Part shown: in pieces, positions 27,869 to 36,310 of the stretch | Numbering within the stretch: the stretch's first letter is position 1 | Layout of the letters: each line of letters begins with the position of its first letter | Position numbers and translations under genes: made by a program | The notes under the pieces: generated by a model | What the model saw: only the letters and a program-made list of their open reading frames with translations | The model's database searches: none | Told to the model about the DNA's origin: nothing | From: Planctomycetota bacterium | GTDB lineage: Bacteria > Planctomycetota > Phycisphaerae > Phycisphaerales > SM1A02 | NCBI GenBank assembly: GCA_016873115.1 | Contig: VGYB01000008.1 | Coordinates: 1-58,568 of the forward strand | Direction of reading: 5' to 3' | DNA: 58,568 bases

Positions 27869-28537
27869 ATGTCGTACTCGCCCACCAAGCCCAGTGCCTC
27901 GACCCGTCGCACCCGCATCGTGTGGTCGGTGTTCATCGCGGCCATGACGCTCACGGCTGGCCTGCTCATGCTCGGCGACACCGGTGCGCCGACGATGACG
28001 ATGGCCGTCAACCCGGTTCGGATCGGTGGCAACTTCGGTCCGGTCGAACCCCGGCAGGCCCGGGCGGCTGCATGGAAGGGCATCGTGATCCACGGGTCCG
28101 GTACTGCTGGGGGTGATCCGGACCTGCTCAGCCGCCAGACTGACGGCACGAGCTTCCACTTCATCATTGGCAACGGCCAGGGCATGGCCGATGGCAGCGT
28201 GCATGTGAGCCCGGCCTGGGACCGGCAGGAGGCCCGTCTGCACATTCGATCGACGGCTCCCGGGGGCCTTCTGCGGGCGGCGCAGGATCCCGCCATGCTG
28301 GCCAAGTCGGCCGTGCGCGCAAGCGTGACAACGATCTCGATCTGCCTCGTCGGGAACGGCAATCGGCGTGGGTTCACGGACCTTCAGATGCAGGAGCTGG
28401 TGACGCTGGTGCGTGCCCTCCAGGACCGCTTTGTGATCCCGGCCGACCGGGTTCTCCTGCGCAGCGATGTGGATGGCACCGCCAGCCCCGGCCAGTTCTT
28501 CCGGCAGGCTGATTTCGAGGCCCAGTTGCGCCACTGA
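27869..28537 (+). CDS. Degenerate N-acetylmuramoyl-L-alanine amidase/PGRP-like protein
   Basis: A 222-residue protein with an N-terminal membrane anchor (about 18-37) and an Amidase_2/PGRP-like fold at about 68-215. The first zinc ligand His75 (VIHGSGT) and the strand FHFIIG are recognisable. In the motif usually H-R-D-x-x-G-T-A-C/D-P-G, the His is Arg198 and the Cys/Asp is Ser206. Two of three zinc ligands therefore appear lost, so it may bind peptidoglycan without cleaving it. Confidence 0.7.
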   Translation: MSYSPTKPSASTRRTRIVWSVFIAAMTLTAGLLMLGDTGAPTMTMAVNPVRIGGNFGPVEPRQARAAAWKGIVIHGSGTAGGDPDLLSRQTDGTSFHFIIGNGQGMADGSVHVSPAWDRQEARLHIRSTAPGGLLRAAQDPAMLAKSAVRASVTTISICLVGNGNRRGFTDLQMQELVTLVRALQDRFVIPADRVLLRSDVDGTASPGQFFRQADFEAQLRH

Positions 28538-28655
28538 CCCTGCCGTTCGGCTTGAGCCGATCGAGGCAGGACCCTACACTCTCCATTCACTTCTCTTCGA
28601 GCCATCGGTGCGCGGACGGCTGTCCCGGCGCGACGTGTGGCGGCAACGGTTCGTC

Positions 28656-29573
28656 ATGGGCTCCCTCGCTGTCAAGGACATCTTCGGTTTCAAGGTGATC
28701 GCCCCGCTCGGTACCGGCGCGGCGAGCATGGTGTTCGCCGTGCAGGACCCAGCCGACAAGCAGATCTATGCGCTGAAGCATGTGGTCAAGAACACCGACA
28801 AGGACCAGCGCTTCCTCGACCAGGTGGAGCTTGAGTACGAGATCGGCAGCAAGCTCTCGCACCCCAACATCCGCACGCTCCACAAGATCCACCGGACGAA
28901 GAAGTTCTTCAAGGTGATCGAGATCGCGCTGACCATGGAGTTGCTTGACGCACCGACGCTCGACAGGGCACTGCCCAAGACCATGGTCGATGCTGCAGGC
29001 CTCTTCACCCAGATCGCCCGCGGCCTGGCTCACATGCACGAGAAGGGGTTCTGCCACGCCGACATGAAGCCCATCAACGTGATGATCGCCGACCGAGGCA
29101 CGGTCAAGATCATCGATCTCGGCCAGGCCTGCGCGATCGGCACGGTGAAGAAGCGCATCCAAGGCACGCCCGGCTACATGGCTCCGGAGCAGGCCCACCG
29201 CCGGGAAGTGACGGAGCAGACCGACATCTACAACCTCGGCGCGACGATGTACTGGGTCCTCGTGGGCGACACGATCCCCACGGCGATCCCGTCGAAGGCC
29301 GATCCCAAGTCGCTCGGGGGCGAGTTCACGCCAGTGGCAGTCAAGCCGCCCATTCCGCCGGCAACGCGCAACAAGTCGATCCACCCGATGCTGTCGGACC
29401 TGATCCTGGAGTGCGTGCAGGTGAGCCCGGGCGATCGGCCAGCCTCCATGCAACTCGTCGCACAGCGGCTTGACGATCTCCGCACGCTGTTCGTCGCGCA
29501 GCCCGACGGCGTCAAGCTCGATACCCGCGGCTGGGGATCGAGCGAATCCTCGCAGGGGTCGTGGGAGCGCTGA
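28656..29573 (+). CDS. Serine/threonine protein kinase
   Basis: A cytoplasmic Hanks-type kinase of 305 residues with no membrane segment. It has the Gly loop (LGTGAASMVF), the Lys in ALKHV, the catalytic loop HADMKP (His134, Asp136) ending NVM, DLG in place of DFG, and GYMAPEQ. All residues needed for catalysis look present. An in-frame GTG at 28608 would add 16 residues. TACACT at 28575-28580 could be a -10 with a longer leader. The gene overlaps the next one by 13 nt. Confidence 0.93.
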   Translation: MGSLAVKDIFGFKVIAPLGTGAASMVFAVQDPADKQIYALKHVVKNTDKDQRFLDQVELEYEIGSKLSHPNIRTLHKIHRTKKFFKVIEIALTMELLDAPTLDRALPKTMVDAAGLFTQIARGLAHMHEKGFCHADMKPINVMIADRGTVKIIDLGQACAIGTVKKRIQGTPGYMAPEQAHRREVTEQTDIYNLGATMYWVLVGDTIPTAIPSKADPKSLGGEFTPVAVKPPIPPATRNKSIHPMLSDLILECVQVSPGDRPASMQLVAQRLDDLRTLFVAQPDGVKLDTRGWGSSESSQGSWER

Positions 29574-31876
29574 CGCCAAGTCGATGTCGTGCAGGGCCGG
29601 CACTGCTGGTGGCGCTCATCCCGTTGGCCGGACTTTCCAGCCTTGCCGCACGCGCGGGCGATCCGGATCTTCGCCAGCCTGCACGACTCCAGGACCTTCA
29701 ACTCTTGCAGGACCGTCTGCACGCTCTGTCTCGGGCAGCCCGCCCGACGCAGGTGGCGATCAAGGTCACCGGGCTCGGCGGTGGTGGTTCATGCAGCGGC
29801 ACGATCATCGATGCCCAGGGGGGCTGGATCCTGACTGCTGGGCATTGCTTCGAGAAACCGGGCCAGCCGGTCGCGATCGAGTTGCCCGATGGTCGCACGA
29901 TTCCCGGGACGACGGCCGGCCTGCACTGCGAGGCGAACAAGGACTGCGGTCTCGTGAAGTTCGATCCAGTCGAGGGAATCGTCGCGGCGCGCTTGGGCCC
30001 GTCGGGACGCCTCGTTGCGGGTGACTGGTTGGTGCCCTTCGGCCACACGCACGGTTTCACGAAGGATCGTGCTGCCGTCATGCGCATCGGTCGCGTGGTC
30101 CATCAACGCGAATACGCCATCGAACTCGATGCTCCGATGTCCGGTGGCGACTCCGGTGGTGGCGTCTTCGACCTTCAGGGAAGGCTCGTCGGCGTCGTGA
30201 GCACCACGAGTGGTGAGCCCACGCTGGGGTCGATGTGCACGAGCGACTTCGCGGCCTCGCGACTGGCTGACCTCAAGGCGGACTCGGTGACCGGTGGCCG
30301 CACGGTGGACCCTGCCAAGCTTGCGGCGATGTGGTCAGGCGAGCGCGGCGAGTTTGAGCCGACCGTTGATGCGGGCCGCGGTGCACCCGGGTTGCGTGAG
30401 ATCACGGGGAACCTGACCACGCCATGGCTGCAATCGGTCTGCCAAGTGTCGGTCGATCATCGACCCGTCGGCATGGCGACGGTGATCGACGCCGACGGCG
30501 TGCTGCTGGCCAAGGACAGTGACATCGGCCGATCGAGCCAGGCCGTCGAGGTCACCCTGCCGGTCGGCACGACCGTTCGGGCGCGCCGTGTGGTGCGCGA
30601 TCGCGACCTGGACCTCGTCGTGCTCAAGGTCGAGGGCGATGACCTTGTGCCGGTCGAATGGGCCGACGATGCGGTCCCCACCTCGGGAACGATCGTCGTG
30701 AGCGCCTCGTCGCAATGGAACGGAGAGTCATGGGGCATCATCGGCCTGGATGGCCTGCGCAAGAACGCCATCGATGGGCTGTCGGGATTCCTGGGAATCC
30801 GCGTGGAGCAGGACACGCCAGATGGGAGAGGGCTGAAGGTGATCCAGTCGTCGATCGGATCGCCGGCCTGGGTCGCGGGGCTGCGTGAAGGCGATCGACT
30901 GCTGCGGCTGGCAGGCCAGACCGTGGGGGCGCAGCACGACATTGGTCGCATCGTGCGCGCGTATGGTGGCGGCGAGTTGCTCCTGATCGAGATCGATCGC
31001 GGTGGTACGCCGATGTCGCTCCTGACCCGAGTGACCGTCCGACCGGACGATCGCCGCATCGCCCAAAGCACGATGCTCTTCCCGGCCAGCCGTCGGGCGA
31101 GTGGGTTCGGCGGTGTGCTGCAGCACGACACACCGCTGCCGTGCGTGCGCATGGGTGGCCCGCTCCTTGGGCTGGATGGACGCGCCCTCGGCATCAACAT
31201 CGCGCGTCCCGATCGCACGGCGACCTACGCGTTGCCCGCGGCGAGCGTGAAGCCGCTCTTGCCGGGCTGGATCGAGGCCGCCAAGGCCGGGACCACGCTG
31301 CCGACGGTCGCGCCGATCGACCTGTGGCCCCCGATGCAACGCAGCGGATCCCGCTGGATCGGGCATCCTGCCCTGGCGGAACTCGAGGGTTCATCGTTGG
31401 TCTATGCCTTCGACCAGCGGGTCGATCCTGGCGTGATCGAAGGATGGACCGATCCCCTGGCGCGCTGTGCGTGGGCTGCCGAACTCGACCCCGGAACCTA
31501 CGACATGTTCATCGAGGCAGGACTCGTGGGGCATGCAGAGCGATCGGCGACGATCGATGTCGGGTACGAGGCTTCTGCGGCGCAGGATGGAGGCCGTGGG
31601 AACGCTGGCGCGGCTGACGGGGCGGCCGATGGGCCTGATCGAGCCAAGCGCGTGTGGATCAAGGCCACGCAGCCACCGAACGAACGGGTGGATGGCCGCA
31701 TGAAACTGGCCACATTCCCTGCCGGCCGCTTCAACCTGCGCGAGCGCGGGCCCGTGGTGGTCTGGGCCGGCCGGCCTGGCGCGCCTGACCTGGTGATCGG
31801 CAGGCTGACGCTGCGCGCGGTGGACGCGGCGGCGAATCCCGGCGAGGATGCGCCAAAGGCCGATCCCGATGAATGA
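29561..31876 (+). CDS. Exported trypsin-like protease with PDZ and a degenerate second protease fold
   Basis: The 771-residue protein starts at GTG 29561 with a signal peptide (PALLVALIPLAGLSSL). The first trypsin-like domain has an intact triad: His95 (TAGHC), Asp128 (NKDCGLV) and Ser198 (GDSGGG). The second half resembles a split HtrA fold. It has a strand part at about 300-400, a PDZ domain at about 410-485, then MGGPLLGLDGRALGIN, where the active-site Ser is replaced by Met. The final 170 residues are beta-rich. It probably acts in the periplasm in envelope quality control. Confidence 0.85.
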   Translation: MGALTPSRCRAGPALLVALIPLAGLSSLAARAGDPDLRQPARLQDLQLLQDRLHALSRAARPTQVAIKVTGLGGGGSCSGTIIDAQGGWILTAGHCFEKPGQPVAIELPDGRTIPGTTAGLHCEANKDCGLVKFDPVEGIVAARLGPSGRLVAGDWLVPFGHTHGFTKDRAAVMRIGRVVHQREYAIELDAPMSGGDSGGGVFDLQGRLVGVVSTTSGEPTLGSMCTSDFAASRLADLKADSVTGGRTVDPAKLAAMWSGERGEFEPTVDAGRGAPGLREITGNLTTPWLQSVCQVSVDHRPVGMATVIDADGVLLAKDSDIGRSSQAVEVTLPVGTTVRARRVVRDRDLDLVVLKVEGDDLVPVEWADDAVPTSGTIVVSASSQWNGESWGIIGLDGLRKNAIDGLSGFLGIRVEQDTPDGRGLKVIQSSIGSPAWVAGLREGDRLLRLAGQTVGAQHDIGRIVRAYGGGELLLIEIDRGGTPMSLLTRVTVRPDDRRIAQSTMLFPASRRASGFGGVLQHDTPLPCVRMGGPLLGLDGRALGINIARPDRTATYALPAASVKPLLPGWIEAAKAGTTLPTVAPIDLWPPMQRSGSRWIGHPALAELEGSSLVYAFDQRVDPGVIEGWTDPLARCAWAAELDPGTYDMFIEAGLVGHAERSATIDVGYEASAAQDGGRGNAGAADGAADGPDRAKRVWIKATQPPNERVDGRMKLATFPAGRFNLRERGPVVVWAGRPGAPDLVIGRLTLRAVDAAANPGEDAPKADPDE

Positions 31877-32312
31877 CCATTGGCACCAGCGCTTCCTCGA
31901 CTTGAGCCGAACCATTGGCGGTTGGAGCAAGGATCCGTCCCGCCAGGTCGGCGCCGTCATCGTGAGCCCGTCCAAGCAGATCCTCTCGACGGGGTTCAAC
32001 GGACTGCCGCGCGGCGTGGCCGACCGGCCCGAGCGGCTCGAGCGGCCAGTGAAGTACGACCTGATCTGCCATGCCGAGATGAACGCGATCGTGCAGTGCG
32101 CACGCAACGGCGTGAGCCCGGTGGGCTGCACGATCTACTCGAGCTTCAGCCCGTGCGTGCAGTGTTCGCTGGCGATCATCCAGGCGGGCTTGGCCGAGGT
32201 GGTCACCTTCGCGGTCGATCACGGCAACGAGCCCTGGTCAGAGTCGATCCGCAAGGCCGTCGAGCTCTTCGCCGAGGCTGGCGTGTCGTACCGTTCGTTC
32301 CCCATGCGCTGA
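31869..32312 (+). CDS. Deoxycytidylate (dCMP) deaminase
   Basis: A 147-residue zinc enzyme with HAEMNAI and SPCVQC. It would convert dCMP to dUMP for dTTP synthesis (ComEB-like). Residues SKDPSRQVGAVIV and STGFNGLPRG match the family. The ATG overlaps the protease stop by 8 nt, so it may be translationally coupled to it. Confidence 0.92.
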   Translation: MNDHWHQRFLDLSRTIGGWSKDPSRQVGAVIVSPSKQILSTGFNGLPRGVADRPERLERPVKYDLICHAEMNAIVQCARNGVSPVGCTIYSSFSPCVQCSLAIIQAGLAEVVTFAVDHGNEPWSESIRKAVELFAEAGVSYRSFPMR

Positions 32313-32364
32313 TCGACCGGTTGCGGTGGCGCGTGCAGTGCTCCGCGCGACCTACACTCCGCCG

Positions 32365-33162
32365 ATGCACGGGCAGCGCGACTGGTTCAGGCTCGATGGC
32401 CGCCATGCCCTGGTCGGCGGCGCCACGCAAGGGATCGGTCGGGCATGCGCACTGGCCTTGGCACGGGCCGGCGCACGCGTGACCATCACCGGACGCCATG
32501 ACGAGGGCCTGGCAAAGGTTGCTGCTGAACTTGCGGCGATCGGTCCCGGGCCTGGCACGCTGCTCGTCGACCACGCCGACTGGCAGGCGGTGCAGCGATC
32601 GATCGATGCACTCGCCGCGCGGGATCCGGTCCATGTGGTCGTCCACAACACGGGTGGTCCGGCCGCAGGGTTCGCGATCGATGCCGACCCCGCGCAGTTC
32701 ACGGCGGCGCTCACGCAGCATGTGGCGACGGGCCAGGCGATCATGCAGGCCTGTGCACCCGGCATGAAGGCCGCTGGCTACGGCCGGCTGGTCTCGATCA
32801 CGAGCACCAGCGTGGCCACTCCACTGCGGGGTCTTGGCGTCTCGAATGTGGTGCGGGCAGCAGTGGCCAACTGGGTGCGCACCCTGGCGCATGAGCTCGG
32901 GCGGTTCGGGATCACGGCCAACAACGTGATGCCCGGGTTCACGCGGACAGGGCGGCTCGCCTCGCTCTTCGAGGGCAAGGCGCGTCGTGGTGGCGTGGAG
33001 GTCGAAGCCATCGAGCGCGAGGCCATCGCGACGATCCCCGCGGCGCGGATCGCGGAGCCTGATGAGATCGCGGCAGCGGTGCTCTTTCTCTGCTCGCCGG
33101 CGGCGAGTTACGTGAACGGCGTCAACCTGCCCGTCGACGGCGGCCGTCTCGTGCAGATGTGA
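32365..33162 (+). CDS. SDR-family oxidoreductase lacking the Tyr-Lys pair
   Basis: A 265-residue Rossmann-fold protein with the NAD(P) motif GGATQGIGRA and HNTGG in place of NNAG. The region where YxxxK is expected reads GLGVSNVVRAAV, so both the Tyr and the Lys are missing. It resembles the atypical SDR group annotated as FabG-like. Reaction unknown. TACACT at 32353-32358 ends 6 nt before the ATG. Confidence 0.85.
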   Translation: MHGQRDWFRLDGRHALVGGATQGIGRACALALARAGARVTITGRHDEGLAKVAAELAAIGPGPGTLLVDHADWQAVQRSIDALAARDPVHVVVHNTGGPAAGFAIDADPAQFTAALTQHVATGQAIMQACAPGMKAAGYGRLVSITSTSVATPLRGLGVSNVVRAAVANWVRTLAHELGRFGITANNVMPGFTRTGRLASLFEGKARRGGVEVEAIEREAIATIPAARIAEPDEIAAAVLFLCSPAASYVNGVNLPVDGGRLVQM

Positions 33163-33165
33163 TCG

Positions 33166-34149
33166 ATGGCCAGGACGCCCACCAACCCCGCCGCTGCGCC
33201 CGATGAGCTCGCACACAGTCGGCGCGTGGGTGCGGCGAATGTCCTGGCGGCACTTCTGGGCTGGAGCGCGGTGCCGCTGCTCCTTCGTGACCTTGCGGAC
33301 CGTGGCGTGGACTTCTGGAGCAACAATGGCTGGCGCTACGGAGCGAGCGCGGTGCTCTGGCTGCCGTATGTCCTCTGGCATGCGTGGCGTGGCCGCATGC
33401 CCAAGGGCATCTGGAAGGCTGCGATCGTGCCGAGCATCGCCAACATCGCGGGGCAGGCCTGCTTCACTGCGGCGTTCGGCATGGCCGGGCCGGGCATCGT
33501 GACCTTTGGACTCAGGAGCCAGCTCATCTTCGTGGCCCTCGGCGCGTGGTTCCTCTTCCCCGCCGAGAGGGCGGTGATGCGCACGGTGCGCTATCTCGTG
33601 GGGTTCGTCCTGCTCATCGTGGGACTGACGCCGGTCCTCATCGGCGGCGAGTTTGCGCTCGGCGGCTCCCATGGATCCGGCGTGCTCATGGCGGTCTTCT
33701 CGGGCCTGGGCTATGCCTGCTACGGCCTCAGTGTGCGTCGCTTCATGGCGGCCTACCACCCGGTCCTTGCCTTCGCGGTCATCTGCCAGCTGACGGCCAT
33801 CGGCTTGATTGCCCTGATGCTGGCGTTCGGTCGCGATGGCGGCGCCTATGTGCCATCGCTCGGATCGCGCGAACTCGTCTTCCTCGCGATCAGCGCCGTG
33901 GCCGGCATCGCCGCGGGGCATGTCTTCTACTACATCGCGATCGCGCGGCTTGGCGTGGCCGTGACCAGCGGCGTGCTGCAGTTGCAGCCGTTCCTGGTGA
34001 GTGCAGCGAGTGCGTTCGTGTTCGAGGAGCGGCTGACGGGATTCCAGTGGCTGGGCGGCTTCGTGGCCGTCGGCGGTGCGGTGCTGATGCTCACCGCGGA
34101 GCGCAAGGCACCGCAGCAGGCCCAGGCCAGCAGCGAGACCGGCGACTGA
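33166..34149 (+). CDS. EamA/DMT-family transporter
   Basis: A 327-residue protein with ten predicted hydrophobic helices in two five-helix repeats (conserved GYACYGLSVRRFM and FEERLTGFQWLGG features). It would export or import small metabolites; the substrate is unknown. It lies 3 nt after the SDR gene, so an operon is likely. The stop lies 4 nt from the convergent kynU stop. Confidence 0.88.
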   Translation: MARTPTNPAAAPDELAHSRRVGAANVLAALLGWSAVPLLLRDLADRGVDFWSNNGWRYGASAVLWLPYVLWHAWRGRMPKGIWKAAIVPSIANIAGQACFTAAFGMAGPGIVTFGLRSQLIFVALGAWFLFPAERAVMRTVRYLVGFVLLIVGLTPVLIGGEFALGGSHGSGVLMAVFSGLGYACYGLSVRRFMAAYHPVLAFAVICQLTAIGLIALMLAFGRDGGAYVPSLGSRELVFLAISAVAGIAAGHVFYYIAIARLGVAVTSGVLQLQPFLVSAASAFVFEERLTGFQWLGGFVAVGGAVLMLTAERKAPQQAQASSETGD

Positions 34150-34153
34150 AGCG

Positions 34154-35440
34154 TCAGCGCGTTCCGGCCAGCGTGTCGACGAACCGCCAGACCTCATCGA
34201 AGGTGTTGAAGAGCGGGGCGGGTGCTGCGCGGATCACATTGGGTCGGCGTGTGTCGCAAGCGATGCCTGCCGGCAGGAGCTTCGCATGCCGCTCCATGCA
34301 GCGATCCTCAAGCTGGATCGAGAGCTGCGCACCGCGCTCATGCGTGGCTGGGGGCGTCAGCACGCGAGCCTCGGGCACGCGCTCGCGAAGGAGCATCTCG
34401 AGGAACGCGGTCAGCCGCAGCGACTTGGCGCGCAGGCGATCGAAGCCCGCCGCATCGAAGACCTCGAGGCTCGCCAGGAGCGGTGCCATGCCGATCACGC
34501 TTGGCCCGCTCACTTGCCAGCCATCAGCCCCCGGCGTGGCCACAAAGTCACGCTCCATCGCCATGCGTGCGGCGATCGGCACGCCCCACCAGCCCGCGAA
34601 GCGCGGCGTGGTCGCGTCGAGTCCGTGGCGCTCGTGGATGTAGAGGCCGGCGGTCGCACCCTGGCCACCGTTCAAGTACTTGTAGCCGCACCACGCCGCC
34701 GCATCGGCACCGAGCTCATGGAGGGGGAGCGGCACATTGCCGATCGCGTGCGCCAGGTCGAAGCAGGCGAAGGCGCCCGCCCCATGCGCCGCCTTGACCA
34801 GGGCACCAAGGTCAAGGAGCTGGCCTGTCGCATAGTTCACGCCGCCCACGAGGAGCATGCCGGCACGATCACCGGCTTCGGTGCATGCGCGTGCGAAGTC
34901 CTCGGCATGCAGCAGGCCATCGGCGCGGGGCGGCACCTCGATGATGCAGGCATCAGGGTCGAATCCCCGCGCCTGCACATGGCTGCGCACGGCGTAGCGG
35001 TCGCTCGGGAACGCGGTGGCCTCCATGATGATCCGGTCCCGGCCGGTGTGCGGCCTCCAGAACGATGCCATCAAGAGGTGCAGCGTTTCGGTGAGGCCGG
35101 CCATCGCCACGACTTCGTGCTCACGCGCACCGGCGAGCACGGCGAGCGATCGGCGTGCGTGGGCGTGGTAGTCCATCCAGGGGCGTGACCCTTCCATGCG
35201 CGCGTAGTGGCCACGGGAACCCCATTGGTCCATGACCTCCTGGACGAGCTCGCGGGTGCGCCGTGCCATCGGCCCGAGCGAATTGCCCTGGAAGTAGACG
35301 AGCGGTTGACCGTCGGCACCGCGTGGGAGCTCGAACCGATCGCGCAGGGGTGCAAGCGGGTCATTGGCGTCGGCCCAACGAGCCCACTCGCGTGTGGTCT
35401 CGATCCCGGCGGCGTGAATGTCGAGGACGGTGGTCGGCAT
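34154..35440 (-). CDS. kynU: Kynureninase
   Basis: KynU cleaves kynurenine to anthranilate and alanine using PLP. The 428-residue length is typical. Landmarks are YFQGNSLG near residue 50, the Asp-His segment CFDLAHAIGN, and the PLP-binding Lys in WCGYKYLNGG. It stands alone, without kynA or kynB nearby. TACGAT at 35447-35452 (minus strand) ends 6 nt before the ATG. Confidence 0.95.
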   Translation of the reverse strand: MPTTVLDIHAAGIETTREWARWADANDPLAPLRDRFELPRGADGQPLVYFQGNSLGPMARRTRELVQEVMDQWGSRGHYARMEGSRPWMDYHAHARRSLAVLAGAREHEVVAMAGLTETLHLLMASFWRPHTGRDRIIMEATAFPSDRYAVRSHVQARGFDPDACIIEVPPRADGLLHAEDFARACTEAGDRAGMLLVGGVNYATGQLLDLGALVKAAHGAGAFACFDLAHAIGNVPLPLHELGADAAAWCGYKYLNGGQGATAGLYIHERHGLDATTPRFAGWWGVPIAARMAMERDFVATPGADGWQVSGPSVIGMAPLLASLEVFDAAGFDRLRAKSLRLTAFLEMLLRERVPEARVLTPPATHERGAQLSIQLEDRCMERHAKLLPAGIACDTRRPNVIRAAPAPLFNTFDEVWRFVDTLAGTR

Positions 35441-35446
35441 GCTTGG

Positions 35447-35456
35447 ATCGTAGGAT
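35447..35456. promoter_or_regulatory. Overlapping divergent -10 elements (bidirectional promoter)
   Basis: The 10-bp block ATCGTAGGAT reads TACGAT on the minus strand (35447-35452) and TAGGAT on the plus strand (35451-35456). Each ends exactly 6 nt before a start codon (kynU ATG 35440 and GTG 35463). It therefore looks symmetrical. Confidence 0.6.
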
Positions 35457-35462
35457 CATCCC

Positions 35463-35909
35463 GTGGCGATGCCCGAACCGACCCAGTGGTCCGAGTGCCT
35501 TGCGCGGGAACGACCCGGTCGTCGCGTGTTGCTGGCTGCGGTGATCGTGGCGTTGGCCGTGGCGGTCGGCGTGGCGGCACAGGAGTGGTTCGTGGGTGCG
35601 CTCACCGCGGTCGGCTTGGCTGCGGTCACCGCTGAAGGCTGGGCAGGGTGCCGTTGCGTGGTGGATGGCCACGGCATCGTGCGCGCGGGCCCGTTCAGGC
35701 GGCGGCATCTGTCGTGGGCATCGGTCGCGACATTCACCGTCGAGGAGGCAGGCGCCACGCTCGCACGGGGCACCGGCCGCGGGGCGATCTCGTTCCACCT
35801 GGACGGCGTGGCGCCCTCGCGTCGTGAGCGTGTCCACCACGCGCTCCACGCGTGGCAAGCATGGTGGCTCACATCGCGCACGGCAACGGAGCGGTCGAAC
35901 CATGGCTGA
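35463..35909 (+). CDS. Small membrane protein with PH-like domain
   Basis: The protein has 148 residues. Two hydrophobic segments at about 20-60 are followed by a cytoplasmic domain with the pattern of bacterial PH-like proteins (VVDGHGIVRAGPFRRRHLSW). The GTG start fits TAGGAT 6 nt upstream; an ATG at 35469 is an alternative. It overlaps the next gene by 8 nt. Function unknown. Confidence 0.65.
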   Translation: MAMPEPTQWSECLARERPGRRVLLAAVIVALAVAVGVAAQEWFVGALTAVGLAAVTAEGWAGCRCVVDGHGIVRAGPFRRRHLSWASVATFTVEEAGATLARGTGRGAISFHLDGVAPSRRERVHHALHAWQAWWLTSRTATERSNHG

Positions 35910-36261
35910 TGCCAAGCGCACCTGGCGCGAGGTGCTTCGCCATGCCTTCGCGGTCGAGCCTTCGGGTCCGGCCACGCTGACTGATGCCGAAGCGGCGGTC
36001 GTCGGCCGTCTTGCCGACGAGGTGGTGCGGCGGGGCATGACCGCACCCGCACTCCTGGCGCTGGAGTCGTTCCGCCCGCTCAATGCGATCGGAGCGAATG
36101 CGATGCATGCACTCACGCCCTTCGTCTCGGTCGTGACGGATCCCGCGGCGTTCACCACGCTGGCTGCGCTTCTGGAGCGCCGTGGAAGCGTCGAAGCGAT
36201 CTGCCAGGTGATCGAGGCACGCGCCGATGCAGGGAATCCTCCGCAATCCGGGAGGGATTGA
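35902..36261 (+). CDS. Small unknown soluble protein
   Basis: A 119-residue helical protein with LLALESFRPLNAIGANAM and FVSVVTDPAAFTTLAALLERRGS. I believe similar short proteins occur in other Planctomycetota, but this should be checked. The start ATG overlaps the previous stop. It ends 49 nt before the MutL-type gene. Confidence 0.65.
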   Translation: MADAKRTWREVLRHAFAVEPSGPATLTDAEAAVVGRLADEVVRRGMTAPALLALESFRPLNAIGANAMHALTPFVSVVTDPAAFTTLAALLERRGSVEAICQVIEARADAGNPPQSGRD

Positions 36262-36310
36262 CCCCAGGGCGGCTTGCAGCCTGCAGCCAAGTCCGTAGCC
36301 TTCGCCTTCC

